Below are positions 1 to 5,029 of a stretch of 5,029 bases of DNA, one piece after another. Source of the DNA: Dehalococcoidia bacterium (GTDB lineage Bacteria; Chloroflexota; Dehalococcoidia; Dehalococcoidales; RBG-16-60-22); assembly GCA_030613665.1 (NCBI GenBank), contig JAUWLN010000123.1, positions 1 to 5,029 of the forward strand, read 5' to 3'. The position numbers were made by a program, and so were the translations under genes. Position 1 is the stretch's first letter. Every line of letters begins with the position of its first letter. The notes below the pieces were generated by a model that was not told the origin of the DNA, made no database searches, and saw only the letters and a list, made by a program, of their open reading frames with translations.

Positions 1-924
1 CAACCCCCCGCCACCAAGCTGAAATATGACCAACTGCGCTCCTGAGGCGGCGTAGCCGGTGAAAATGGAACACCTGCTCATCCAGTTGTCCACGAAATAC
101 CGCCCTTTTCTTTCCGGTCTTTCTCCGTATTTGAGCACACCCTGTATCGGTGCCGAACCTGACTTGTGGATGGCACCCAGCGACTTCTCTTCCAGCGAGG
201 ATATGCCCCCGGCGATATTGGAAGGCACCGGATTGACGGTACGGATGTCATCACCGGTTGCTTTGGCGCTGGCTTCTATTCTGTCAGCCGCCTCAAGAAT
301 CTGTTTGGACACTTCATCGTTAATGCCGCGTTTGACCAGGATGTGTTCGGCGCCGATAATCTCCGTGGTCTCACCGAAAAAAGCAGTACCACCGGCAGCG
401 ACGATGCGGTTGAAGAGGTTGCCGACAACAGGGTTGCCGGCAATGCCGGAGGTCGTATCCGAGTGACCGCATTTCACACCTACGACCAGATGGCTTAAAT
501 CAAAAGGCTGACGCCTGATACGAGAAGCGTCAAGCACCATCTCTCTCGCCAGCTGGACACCTTTCTCAAATGCTCTGAGCGTACTTCCTTCTTTCACCGT
601 ATCAAGTATTTCCACGCGCTTGCCGGACCTGGCAATTTCTTCGGCAAGGCGCGCAGGCTTTAATTCCGGGTATCCGGAGCCTACCCCCTGCGTGTGAATG
701 ATAACTGAAGCCACGTTGGGGTTCCGTCCCATTCCGATGAGGGTTCGAGCGATGGTCTCACGGTCGTGACTGGTACGGCCGCTCCCTGCGTCCGGGGTGA
801 GCATTGTTCTTGTGCCGTCGACGAAGTCACAGATTTTGGCGGCCAGGAATCCCCAGGGAATTACCAGTACATAATTGCGACTTCCGGCCGAGCCATCCGG
901 CCTTGCGTAGCCCATAAAATTCAT
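1..924 (-). CDS. UxaA/GarD/SuyB-family dehydratase, large subunit (partial, 3' end outside window)
   Basis: The frame is open from the ATG at 924 to the left edge: 308 codons without a stop. Family members without the SAF domain are usually about 380-400 residues, so some 80-90 residues are missing. The start MNFMGYARPDG..GSRNYVLVIP (residues 1-22) is the typical opening of the UxaA catalytic part (FxGYxRxDGxxGxRNxxxV). Other family blocks are NPNVASVII (68-76), KCGHSDTTSGIAGNP (151-165), FGETTEIIGAEH (183-194), NIAGGISSLEEKSLG (236-250), and YFVDNW followed by YAASGAQLVIFQLGGGG (276-307). The family eliminates water (altronate, galactarate) or sulfite (sulfolactate, SuyB) from hydroxy acids using a metal centre, in the cytoplasm. 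The ATG overlaps the stop of the SAF-domain gene (ATGA), and AAAGGAG at 938-932 lies 7 nt upstream, so the two subunits are probably co-translated. His154 in CGHSD, where CGGSD or CGESD is usual, and FQLGGGG, where FTTGRG is usual, set it apart. Family is certain; substrate is unknown. Confidence 0.93.
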   Translation of the reverse strand, partial: MNFMGYARPDGSAGSRNYVLVIPWGFLAAKICDFVDGTRTMLTPDAGSGRTSHDRETIARTLIGMGRNPNVASVIIHTQGVGSGYPELKPARLAEEIARSGKRVEILDTVKEGSTLRAFEKGVQLAREMVLDASRIRRQPFDLSHLVVGVKCGHSDTTSGIAGNPVVGNLFNRIVAAGGTAFFGETTEIIGAEHILVKRGINDEVSKQILEAADRIEASAKATGDDIRTVNPVPSNIAGGISSLEEKSLGAIHKSGSAPIQGVLKYGERPERKGRYFVDNWMSRCSIFTGYAASGAQLVIFQLGGGGL

Positions 925-1229
925 CTGACTTCTCCTTTCACTAAATCTCCTCTACCCCGTCCGCCTTCCAGGTTGTGGACGTGCACCATATCGCCCTGCT
1001 TGATGTCGCTCGAGGCGATACCGATTGTTTCACCGTACTTGATAATGGCGGCACCTCTGGCGATATCGGACACGGCGATTTTGAAACCGAAAATTATGCT
1101 TTCTCTGGCGTTTACGGTACGGGAATCACTGCCGAGACGAATCAGCACCTCGGTTCCGGGTGCCGCGTCCTCAAGCAGCGTGGCCACATTGTCCTTTTCC
1201 GATAGCATCAGCGCACCTCTTGCTGTCAT
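921..1229 (-). CDS. SAF-domain small subunit of a split UxaA-type dehydratase
   Basis: This 102-residue protein corresponds to the N-terminal SAF domain of altronate/galactarate dehydratases, and to SuyA of sulfolactate sulfo-lyase. Visible family features are DNVATLL (13-19), FGFKIAVSDIARGAAIIKYGETIG (47-70), DIKQGDMVHVHN (75-86, with His83, His85 and Asn86) and RGRGDL (91-96). In the family this domain caps the active site of the large subunit and probably helps bind the acidic substrate. The position written F49 here is His in the common GHK motif, a substitution to note. The start is secure: AAAAGGAGGTG at 1244-1234 is a near-perfect anti-16S match ending 4 nt before the ATG. The gene begins 24 bp after the MFS stop, and its TGA overlaps the ATG of the large subunit by 4 bp, so the three genes should be one transcript. 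It probably acts only in complex with the next gene product. Confidence 0.92.
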   Translation of the reverse strand: MTARGALMLSEKDNVATLLEDAAPGTEVLIRLGSDSRTVNARESIIFGFKIAVSDIARGAAIIKYGETIGIASSDIKQGDMVHVHNLEGGRGRGDLVKGEVR

Positions 1230-1253
1230 TTAGCACCTCCTTTTCTAGACTGT

Positions 1254-2519
1254 TTAGCTATCTTCACGAGTCATTTTCACCTGGGTGATATTAACGATTA
1301 GCAGCGATCCCACGATAGCCAGGCCGGAGTAGGCGAGCCAGATACCCTGGTAGCTGTCCCACGTATCAAAAACCCATCCCGCCAGTGGCGGCCCGATGAT
1401 AGCGCCGATGGCATTGATGCCGACCATCAGGCCAAGTATGGTACCATAATTCGCCCGGCCGAAATACTCGGCGACCATGGAAGGTCTGGTGGCTGTGGAA
1501 CCGCCGTAACCAACGCCAAAAAGAAGGAGAAAAGGGATTAGCAGCCAGAGACCGACCGCAGGGGCGTAACTGAAGAAGAGCAGGCCAACGGTCATCAGGG
1601 CAAATGCGGCAGCGACTGTGTGTCGTCGGCCATACTTGTCTCCAAGCCAGCCAAAACCGAGGCGCCCGCCAACGCTCATAATCGGCAGTATCATGGCCAT
1701 CAGGCTGGCCCGTGACCTGGCAATACCAATACTACTGAGGTAGGGCATGACGTGGGTTATCACCGTGCTGACCAGCATGGCGTGAATCAGGAAGGTAAGT
1801 GCTATGCGCCAGAAAGTGACCGCCTTGAGCGCCTGCCCAGCCCGGATGCTCAGTTCCGCGGCCTGAGGATGAGTGGCATTTATGCCCGGCGTAACGGGAA
1901 CTTCTTTCCGGCCATCGGGCAAGTAACCGTAATGCTCGGGCCGGTGACGGAAAACAAAAGAAAGCGGCAGGACAAATATCAGCATACCCGCTGCCAGTAT
2001 AATCATTGTCATCCGCCAGTCGTAAACTTCAATGAGCCTGACAATAAGGGGGACCAGCAGTCCGCTGAAGCCGAAGCCGGACATGGCGATAGCGCTGGCG
2101 ATGCCTATCTTCAAGCGGAACCAGTTGGCAATGGCAGTCATCAGCACGGTGAGGGTGGTGGCGCTCATGCCGATGGCGATAAGGGCAAAGGCACCGTAAA
2201 ACGTAGCCAGAGACGTAGTGCGGCTGAGCATGAACAGTCCCAGTGCTGTAATAACTGCCCCGCAAAAAATAAGCCGGCGTGGACCCAGCCGGTCGGTCAG
2301 GATGCCGGTGACCGGTGCCAGAAAGCCAAGTTCAAGTCCGCGCAGGGAAGCAGCCAGTGAGATTTGGGCATAGCTCCAGCCCATGTCACTGGCGATTGGT
2401 TCAAAGATAGCCGTAAAGCCGTAAAAGACGACGCCGCCGACGTAAAATGCGACGAGGAAGGCAGCGCCTACTATCCACCATCCGTAGAATATTCCGGCGG
2501 GTTTCCAATTAAAGAACAT
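1254..2519 (-). CDS. MFS transporter, oxalate/monocarboxylate-transporter-like
   Basis: This is a 421-residue integral membrane protein with about 12 hydrophobic segments by eye, six on each side of a hydrophilic loop at about 191-233. The N-terminus FYGWWIVGAAFL (11-22) is typical of the OxlT/monocarboxylate-type MFS group. The loop 2-3 signature GILTDRLGPRR (72-82) and its loop 8-9 repeat GWLGDKYGRR (290-299) are both present. RPEHYGYLPDG (193-203) at the start of the central loop is a recurring feature of this group. Carriers of this type import small organic anions, which fits the dehydratase genes that follow 24 bp downstream; the actual substrate is unknown. The ATG at 2519 is the only possible start, because an in-frame TGA lies just upstream with no ATG, GTG or TTG between. 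There is no Shine-Dalgarno sequence at normal distance, unlike the other four genes. A promoter-like element ends 9 bp before the ATG, so a leaderless message is possible. Confidence 0.92.
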   Translation of the reverse strand: MFFNWKPAGIFYGWWIVGAAFLVAFYVGGVVFYGFTAIFEPIASDMGWSYAQISLAASLRGLELGFLAPVTGILTDRLGPRRLIFCGAVITALGLFMLSRTTSLATFYGAFALIAIGMSATTLTVLMTAIANWFRLKIGIASAIAMSGFGFSGLLVPLIVRLIEVYDWRMTMIILAAGMLIFVLPLSFVFRHRPEHYGYLPDGRKEVPVTPGINATHPQAAELSIRAGQALKAVTFWRIALTFLIHAMLVSTVITHVMPYLSSIGIARSRASLMAMILPIMSVGGRLGFGWLGDKYGRRHTVAAAFALMTVGLLFFSYAPAVGLWLLIPFLLLFGVGYGGSTATRPSMVAEYFGRANYGTILGLMVGINAIGAIIGPPLAGWVFDTWDSYQGIWLAYSGLAIVGSLLIVNITQVKMTREDS

Positions 2520-2521
2520 GG

Positions 2522-2550
2522 CTGAATAATTGTATCACCAAAATTATCAG
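2522..2550. promoter_or_regulatory. Operator-like imperfect inverted repeat with a GntR/FadR-type core
   Basis: On the minus strand the core TGGTGATACAA (2540-2530) fits the pattern TNGTNNNACNA known for FadR-subfamily GntR repressors. It is flanked by CTGATAATT (2550-2542) and AATTATTCAG (2531-2522), which are inverted repeats apart from one extra T. Core and arms have almost the same centre, near 2535-2536. The element covers the -10 box of the candidate MFS promoter, where a bound repressor would block transcription. GntR regulators of this type commonly control sugar-acid operons (UxuR, ExuR, DgoR). No regulator gene is in the window, so the assignment rests on pattern and position only. 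Confidence 0.4.
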
Positions 2551-2557
2551 TTGGGAA
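2529..2557 (-). promoter_or_regulatory. Candidate promoter of the MFS-dehydratase operon (extended -10)
   Basis: On the minus strand TTCCCA (2557-2552, 4 of 6 to TTGACA) is followed after exactly 17 bp by TACAAT (2534-2529, 5 of 6 to TATAAT). The TGA just before it supplies the TGn of an extended -10 box. Transcription would start about 7 nt on, near 2523-2522, only a few bases before the MFS ATG at 2519. That would give a nearly leaderless mRNA and would explain the missing ribosome binding site. Judged by eye in an AT-rich spacer, so a chance match cannot be excluded. Confidence 0.5.
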
Positions 2558-2572
2558 AAAGACTTCAGGATA

Positions 2573-2581
2573 GTTATACCA
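2573..2581 (-). promoter_or_regulatory. Second, weaker extended -10 element upstream of the MFS gene
   Basis: TGGTATAAC on the minus strand combines a TGn with TATAAC (5 of 6 to TATAAT). No recognisable -35 box lies 16-18 bp upstream. It would give a leader of about 45-50 nt before the MFS ATG and is an alternative to the promoter overlapping the operator. Weak evidence. Confidence 0.22.
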
Positions 2582-2613
2582 TAATCGTCGCTCTGGCGGC
2601 GAGAAAAAGCGGT

Positions 2614-2641
2614 AAAAATGCAAAGGCCTGGCTGCTCGCAT
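2614..2641 (-). terminator. Weak intrinsic terminator candidate after the enolase-family gene
   Basis: On the minus strand ATGCGAG (2641-2635) can pair with TTTGCAT (2624-2618) in a 7-bp stem containing two G-U pairs and a 10-nt loop. It is followed directly by TTTT (2617-2614). It lies 44 bp past the enolase-family stop codon and upstream of both candidate MFS promoters, where a terminator would be expected. The stem is short and not very stable, so read-through or a chance match is quite possible. Confidence 0.25.
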
Positions 2642-2684
2642 GAAGCAAATCCGTACCCCTCTTCTGCCAGCGCCAGCGCGTTAA

Positions 2685-3836
2685 TTATTTAGGCCACGGG
2701 TGCCTGGCAATCTCTTTCTCGTTGAGCTCAATACCGATGCCCGGCTTTTTCGGCAGGTGGAGATAACCGTCTCTTATATCCGGAATCTCGGTGGTGATAT
2801 CATCGCGCCAGGGAACGCTGTCGACATCCGTCTCCATAATCTTGAAGTTGGGGATGGAGGCGCAGAAATGAGCGTTCGCGAATGTTGAGAGGTGGGTGTA
2901 ATAGTTATGGGGCGCCGTAACCATCTCGTACGTGTCGGCCAGAGCGGCCACGCGGCGCGATTCAATATATCCGTTCCAGGGCAGGTCAATCATGCAGACG
3001 TCCATGGCGTGCTTTTCCAGATAGGGGAGATAACCTTTCATGTTATATACACTTTCCCCGGAGCAGATGGGCACTCTGGTCGATTCCTTGACCTGCAGGA
3101 GTGCTGCCGGGTCGTATACATCCATTTCCAGCCACATCAGGTTATACGGTTCCACCACCCTGGCAATCTGGATGAAGCCGTCCGTCTTGAAGTTGAAATT
3201 CAGGTCCAGGCAGAGGTCGACTTTGTCTCCCACCGCTTTGCGGAAGGTGCTCATCAGCCGGTCAATGGTTTTCAGTATGCCGGTATCTATATTCTGTTCC
3301 ATTGCCCACAGCATGCGGGGCGGCTCTCCGGGCGTGAGGATATTTGTCTTGAGCGCGGTATAGCCACTGGCCGCCACTTCTTCGCCCAGGCGGGCGATAT
3401 CATCATATGTTTTCAGGGCTGGCTTATCGGGATAAAGCTCGGGGTTGCGGACACGGTAGGTGCCGCAATGAGACCAGTAAACCCTTATCTTGTCATTGAC
3501 CGGGCCGCCGAAGAGTTCATAGAGCGGAAAGTTCAGCGCCTTGGCCTTTATGTCCCAGAGGGCGATTTCAATGCCGGCGATGGCTTTCTGGGCGATGCCG
3601 CCGGGATTATGCTGGAAGCGGTGGCCCATCTCGCGGTAGAGCCTTTCCACGGCCCGCGGGTCCTTGCCGATGAGGCGTGGCTCCAGGTCCCTGACACAGC
3701 CGGCGACGCCAAACGCGGCGCTGTTATCCGTGCATTCACCGTAGCCGACCAGCCCTTCGTCAGTTTCCACCTTGACGAAGGTAAAAGCCCGCCATCCCCC
3801 GTCACAGAAAATGGGAGTTACTTTGGTAATCTTCAT
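2685..3836 (-). CDS. Enolase-superfamily enzyme, mandelate racemase/galactonate dehydratase type
   Basis: At 383 residues this is normal length for the group. The N-terminal capping domain (about 1-120) has GLVGYGEC (28-35) and the IAGIEIALWDIKAKALNFPLYELFGG helix region (86-111). The barrel carries K163-x-N165, D211-x-N213, E237 and E261 as the three expected Mg2+ ligands D211/E237/E261, then D284 and H310 (APHNYYTHL) as the expected Asp-His base pair, and E335. The family abstracts the proton next to a carboxylate and usually racemises or dehydrates an acid sugar. Asn165 replaces the second Lys of the racemase KxK motif, as in galactonate dehydratase, so a one-base dehydratase is more likely than a racemase. 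LEMDVYDP (236-243) replaces the common EEP motif and CSGES (258-262) the common GGE, marking an uncharacterised subgroup. GGGAGG (3850-3845) lies 8 nt before the ATG. It follows the transaldolase gene by 40 bp. Superfamily certain, substrate unknown. Confidence 0.93.
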   Translation of the reverse strand: MKITKVTPIFCDGGWRAFTFVKVETDEGLVGYGECTDNSAAFGVAGCVRDLEPRLIGKDPRAVERLYREMGHRFQHNPGGIAQKAIAGIEIALWDIKAKALNFPLYELFGGPVNDKIRVYWSHCGTYRVRNPELYPDKPALKTYDDIARLGEEVAASGYTALKTNILTPGEPPRMLWAMEQNIDTGILKTIDRLMSTFRKAVGDKVDLCLDLNFNFKTDGFIQIARVVEPYNLMWLEMDVYDPAALLQVKESTRVPICSGESVYNMKGYLPYLEKHAMDVCMIDLPWNGYIESRRVAALADTYEMVTAPHNYYTHLSTFANAHFCASIPNFKIMETDVDSVPWRDDITTEIPDIRDGYLHLPKKPGIGIELNEKEIARHPWPK

Positions 3837-3861
3837 TCTTTAATCCTCCCGGATAGCCGAT

Positions 3862-3892
3862 ATTATACGCTTGCGCTTATTTAGATTGTCGG
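3862..3892 (-). promoter_or_regulatory. Candidate promoter of the enolase-family gene
   Basis: A perfect TATAAT (3867-3862 on the minus strand) sits in the 40-bp gap after the transaldolase stop. CCGACA (3892-3887, 4 of 6 to TTGACA) lies 19 bp upstream, within the last codons of the transaldolase gene; the spacer is slightly long. Transcription would start near 3855, leaving a leader of about 19 nt that includes the GGGAGG ribosome binding site. No terminator hairpin lies in the gap, so the gene may be transcribed both from here and by read-through. Confidence 0.4.
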
Positions 3893-4968
3893 CACTTATC
3901 TTCCAGAGCCGCGATTAGCTGGTCAAAAGAATTCTGGAACGCCTTCACACCATCCACCTGCAATTGCGCGGTAACGGCATCTAGGTAAAGGCCGACTTTT
4001 TTCAGGTCACTCAAAACCTGCCCCGCTTCCGCCAAGCCTTCATTCAGCGTGTCTTTGACCTTGCCGTGGTCGAGGAAATGCTCCATAGTATCCGTGGGCA
4101 GGGTATTCACCGTATCCGGACCCATCAGTTCTTCGACGTATTTCACGTCTGAGAAGTCGGGGTTCTTAGCGCTGGTGCTTCCCCAGAGTACCCGTTGCAT
4201 GCGGGCGCCGCGCTTTTTCTGTTGCATAAACTCTTCGCTGGAGAAGACCTCCTTGAAGCGGCGATAGACAATTTTGGAATTGGCTACCGCGGCTTTGCCC
4301 CGCAGTGCCAGCGCCTCTCCGGTGCCGAGCTTTTCCAGCTCTTTGTCCACGTACGTGTCCACGCGGCTGACAAAGAAGGAAGCTACCGATGTTATCTGCC
4401 GCGGATTGGAAAAGCGGGTAATACCCTGAAGGTAGGCGCGGGCGACGGCTTCATAGTGCGACATGGAAAACATAAGGGTGATATTGATATTGATACCTTC
4501 GGCAAGAAGCTTTTCAACGGCCGGGATGCCCGGTGGGGTGGCGGGCACTTTCATCATAAGATTGGGCCGGTCCACCAGCCGCCAGAGGCGGCGCACCTCG
4601 TTGATTGTTCCTTCCGTGTCATAGGCCAGTTCGGGCGTTGGTTCCAGGCTGACCAGCCCGTCCATGCCGTCGCTGGCATCGTAGACGGGACGGAACACGT
4701 CGGCGGCCATCTGTATATCCTCTACGGTGAGGCGGTCATAGATATCCATGACGCTGGTGTCAGGCATGGATTTCAGAATAGACTTAATCGCTTCATCGTA
4801 GTCCTGGCCCTGCGTGACCGCTTTATGGAAAATGGTGGGGTTGCTGGTCAGGCCGCTCACTCCGCTATCAACCAGTTGCTTTAGCTGGCCGCTGGTAATC
4901 AGCCCCCGCTGAATGTAATCGAGCCATAAAGACTGGCCCACCTTCCGGACTTCTTTTAATTTTTCCAT
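3877..4968 (-). CDS. tal: Transaldolase, long mycobacterial/cyanobacterial type
   Basis: The product has 363 residues, the usual length of the stand-alone long-form transaldolases and longer than the roughly 317-residue E. coli TalB. Transaldolase moves a dihydroxyacetone unit between sugar phosphates in the cytoplasmic non-oxidative pentose phosphate pathway. Visible catalytic positions, by family alignment from memory, are D17 (LWLDYIQRG), N43 (TSNPTIF, 41-47), E109 (VSLEP), the Schiff-base lysine K140 (NLMMKVPAT, 136-144), T164 (INITLMFS) and S197 in SVASFFVSRVD (194-204). LWGSTSAKNP (261-270) and the DTVNTLPTDTMEHFLDHG block (285-302) are typical of the long form. AAGGAGG (4981-4975) lies 6 nt before the ATG, fixing the start. 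The remaining 61 bp to the window edge (4969-5029) show no convincing promoter. The neighbour is an enolase-family gene 40 bp downstream, an unusual partner, since transketolase or glucose-6-phosphate dehydrogenase genes are more common. Function in the standard pathway is likely; a specialised substrate cannot be excluded. Confidence 0.95.
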   Translation of the reverse strand: MEKLKEVRKVGQSLWLDYIQRGLITSGQLKQLVDSGVSGLTSNPTIFHKAVTQGQDYDEAIKSILKSMPDTSVMDIYDRLTVEDIQMAADVFRPVYDASDGMDGLVSLEPTPELAYDTEGTINEVRRLWRLVDRPNLMMKVPATPPGIPAVEKLLAEGININITLMFSMSHYEAVARAYLQGITRFSNPRQITSVASFFVSRVDTYVDKELEKLGTGEALALRGKAAVANSKIVYRRFKEVFSSEEFMQQKKRGARMQRVLWGSTSAKNPDFSDVKYVEELMGPDTVNTLPTDTMEHFLDHGKVKDTLNEGLAEAGQVLSDLKKVGLYLDAVTAQLQVDGVKAFQNSFDQLIAALEDKCRQSK

Positions 4969-5029
4969 TGGTTGCCTCCTTGAGCAGAATGCTGTCGTCG
5001 AATTCGGGACCTTTATGTGTCTAAATTAC

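Noticed and set aside
59..498. Two overlapping open frames of 110-135 codons on the plus strand
   Set aside because: Both lie opposite the partial UxaA-type large-subunit gene, which has clear family motifs across the same region.
915..940. A frameshift splitting one fused UxaA gene into two frames
   Set aside because: The second frame has its own AAAGGAG site 7 nt before an ATG, starts with the normal N-terminus of split large subunits, and joins by a standard ATGA overlap. A natural two-gene arrangement is the simpler reading.
1752..2360. A 202-codon open frame on the plus strand
   Set aside because: Antisense to the MFS gene; its hydrophilic, Gln/His-rich composition is what results from reading membrane-segment codons backwards.
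2655..2684. Repeated GCGCTGGC-type sequence just after the enolase-family stop as a terminator stem
   Set aside because: The copies are direct, not inverted, so no useful hairpin forms, and no T-run follows.
2892..3884. A 330-codon open frame on the plus strand
   Set aside because: It lies entirely opposite the enolase-family gene, whose complete motif set and strong ribosome binding site prove the minus strand is coding. The plus-strand translation shows no recognisable domain.
4195..4884. A 229-codon open frame on the plus strand
   Set aside because: Antisense to the transaldolase gene, with no recognisable family; a by-product of codon bias on the true strand.
4969..5029. A promoter for the transaldolase gene at the right edge
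   Set aside because: Only a weak CATAAA-like -10 could be found; its -35 region would fall at or beyond the window end, so it cannot be supported.

Overview
The window holds one fully packed minus-strand gene block. Read in the direction of transcription (right to left), it encodes a long-form transaldolase, an enolase-superfamily (mandelate racemase/galactonate dehydratase type) enzyme, an MFS carrier of the oxalate/monocarboxylate-transporter type, a small SAF-domain protein, and the first 308 residues of a UxaA/GarD/SuyB-type dehydratase large subunit that runs off the left edge. No RNA gene, mobile element, CRISPR array or long non-coding stretch was found. The largest gap is 165 bp.

Organism: a bacterium with moderate GC and strong AGGAGG-type ribosome binding sites. 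The protein style (an uncharacterised enolase subgroup, a split UxaA pair, a YGWW-type MFS carrier and a mycobacterial/cyanobacterial-type transaldolase) would fit an uncultured Chloroflexota (Dehalococcoidia/SAR202-like) genome. That is an impression from protein resemblance, not something the sequence proves.

Layout: the transaldolase gene (3877-4968) and the enolase-family gene (2685-3836) are 40 bp apart. That gap holds a perfect TATAAT box, so the second gene may have its own promoter. The 165-bp gap 2520-2684 carries a weak terminator-like hairpin and then two possible promoters. The one nearer the MFS gene has an extended -10 box ending 9 bp before the ATG and overlaps an operator-like element that fits the FadR-type GntR pattern TNGTNNNACNA. 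The MFS gene (1254-2519) and the two dehydratase-subunit genes (921-1229 and 1-924) follow with a 24-bp gap and a 4-bp ATGA overlap, so they very probably form one transcript.

Taken together, the locus looks like a catabolic cassette for a sugar acid or another hydroxy-carboxylate: a carrier for a small organic anion, two unrelated dehydratase-type enzymes, and a transaldolase linking to the pentose phosphate pool. The substrate cannot be read from the sequence. Uronate, aldarate and sulfolactate chemistry all remain possible for the UxaA-type pair. The most interesting points are this pairing of two dehydratase families, several changes in their signature motifs, and the possibly leaderless, GntR-controlled transporter operon.
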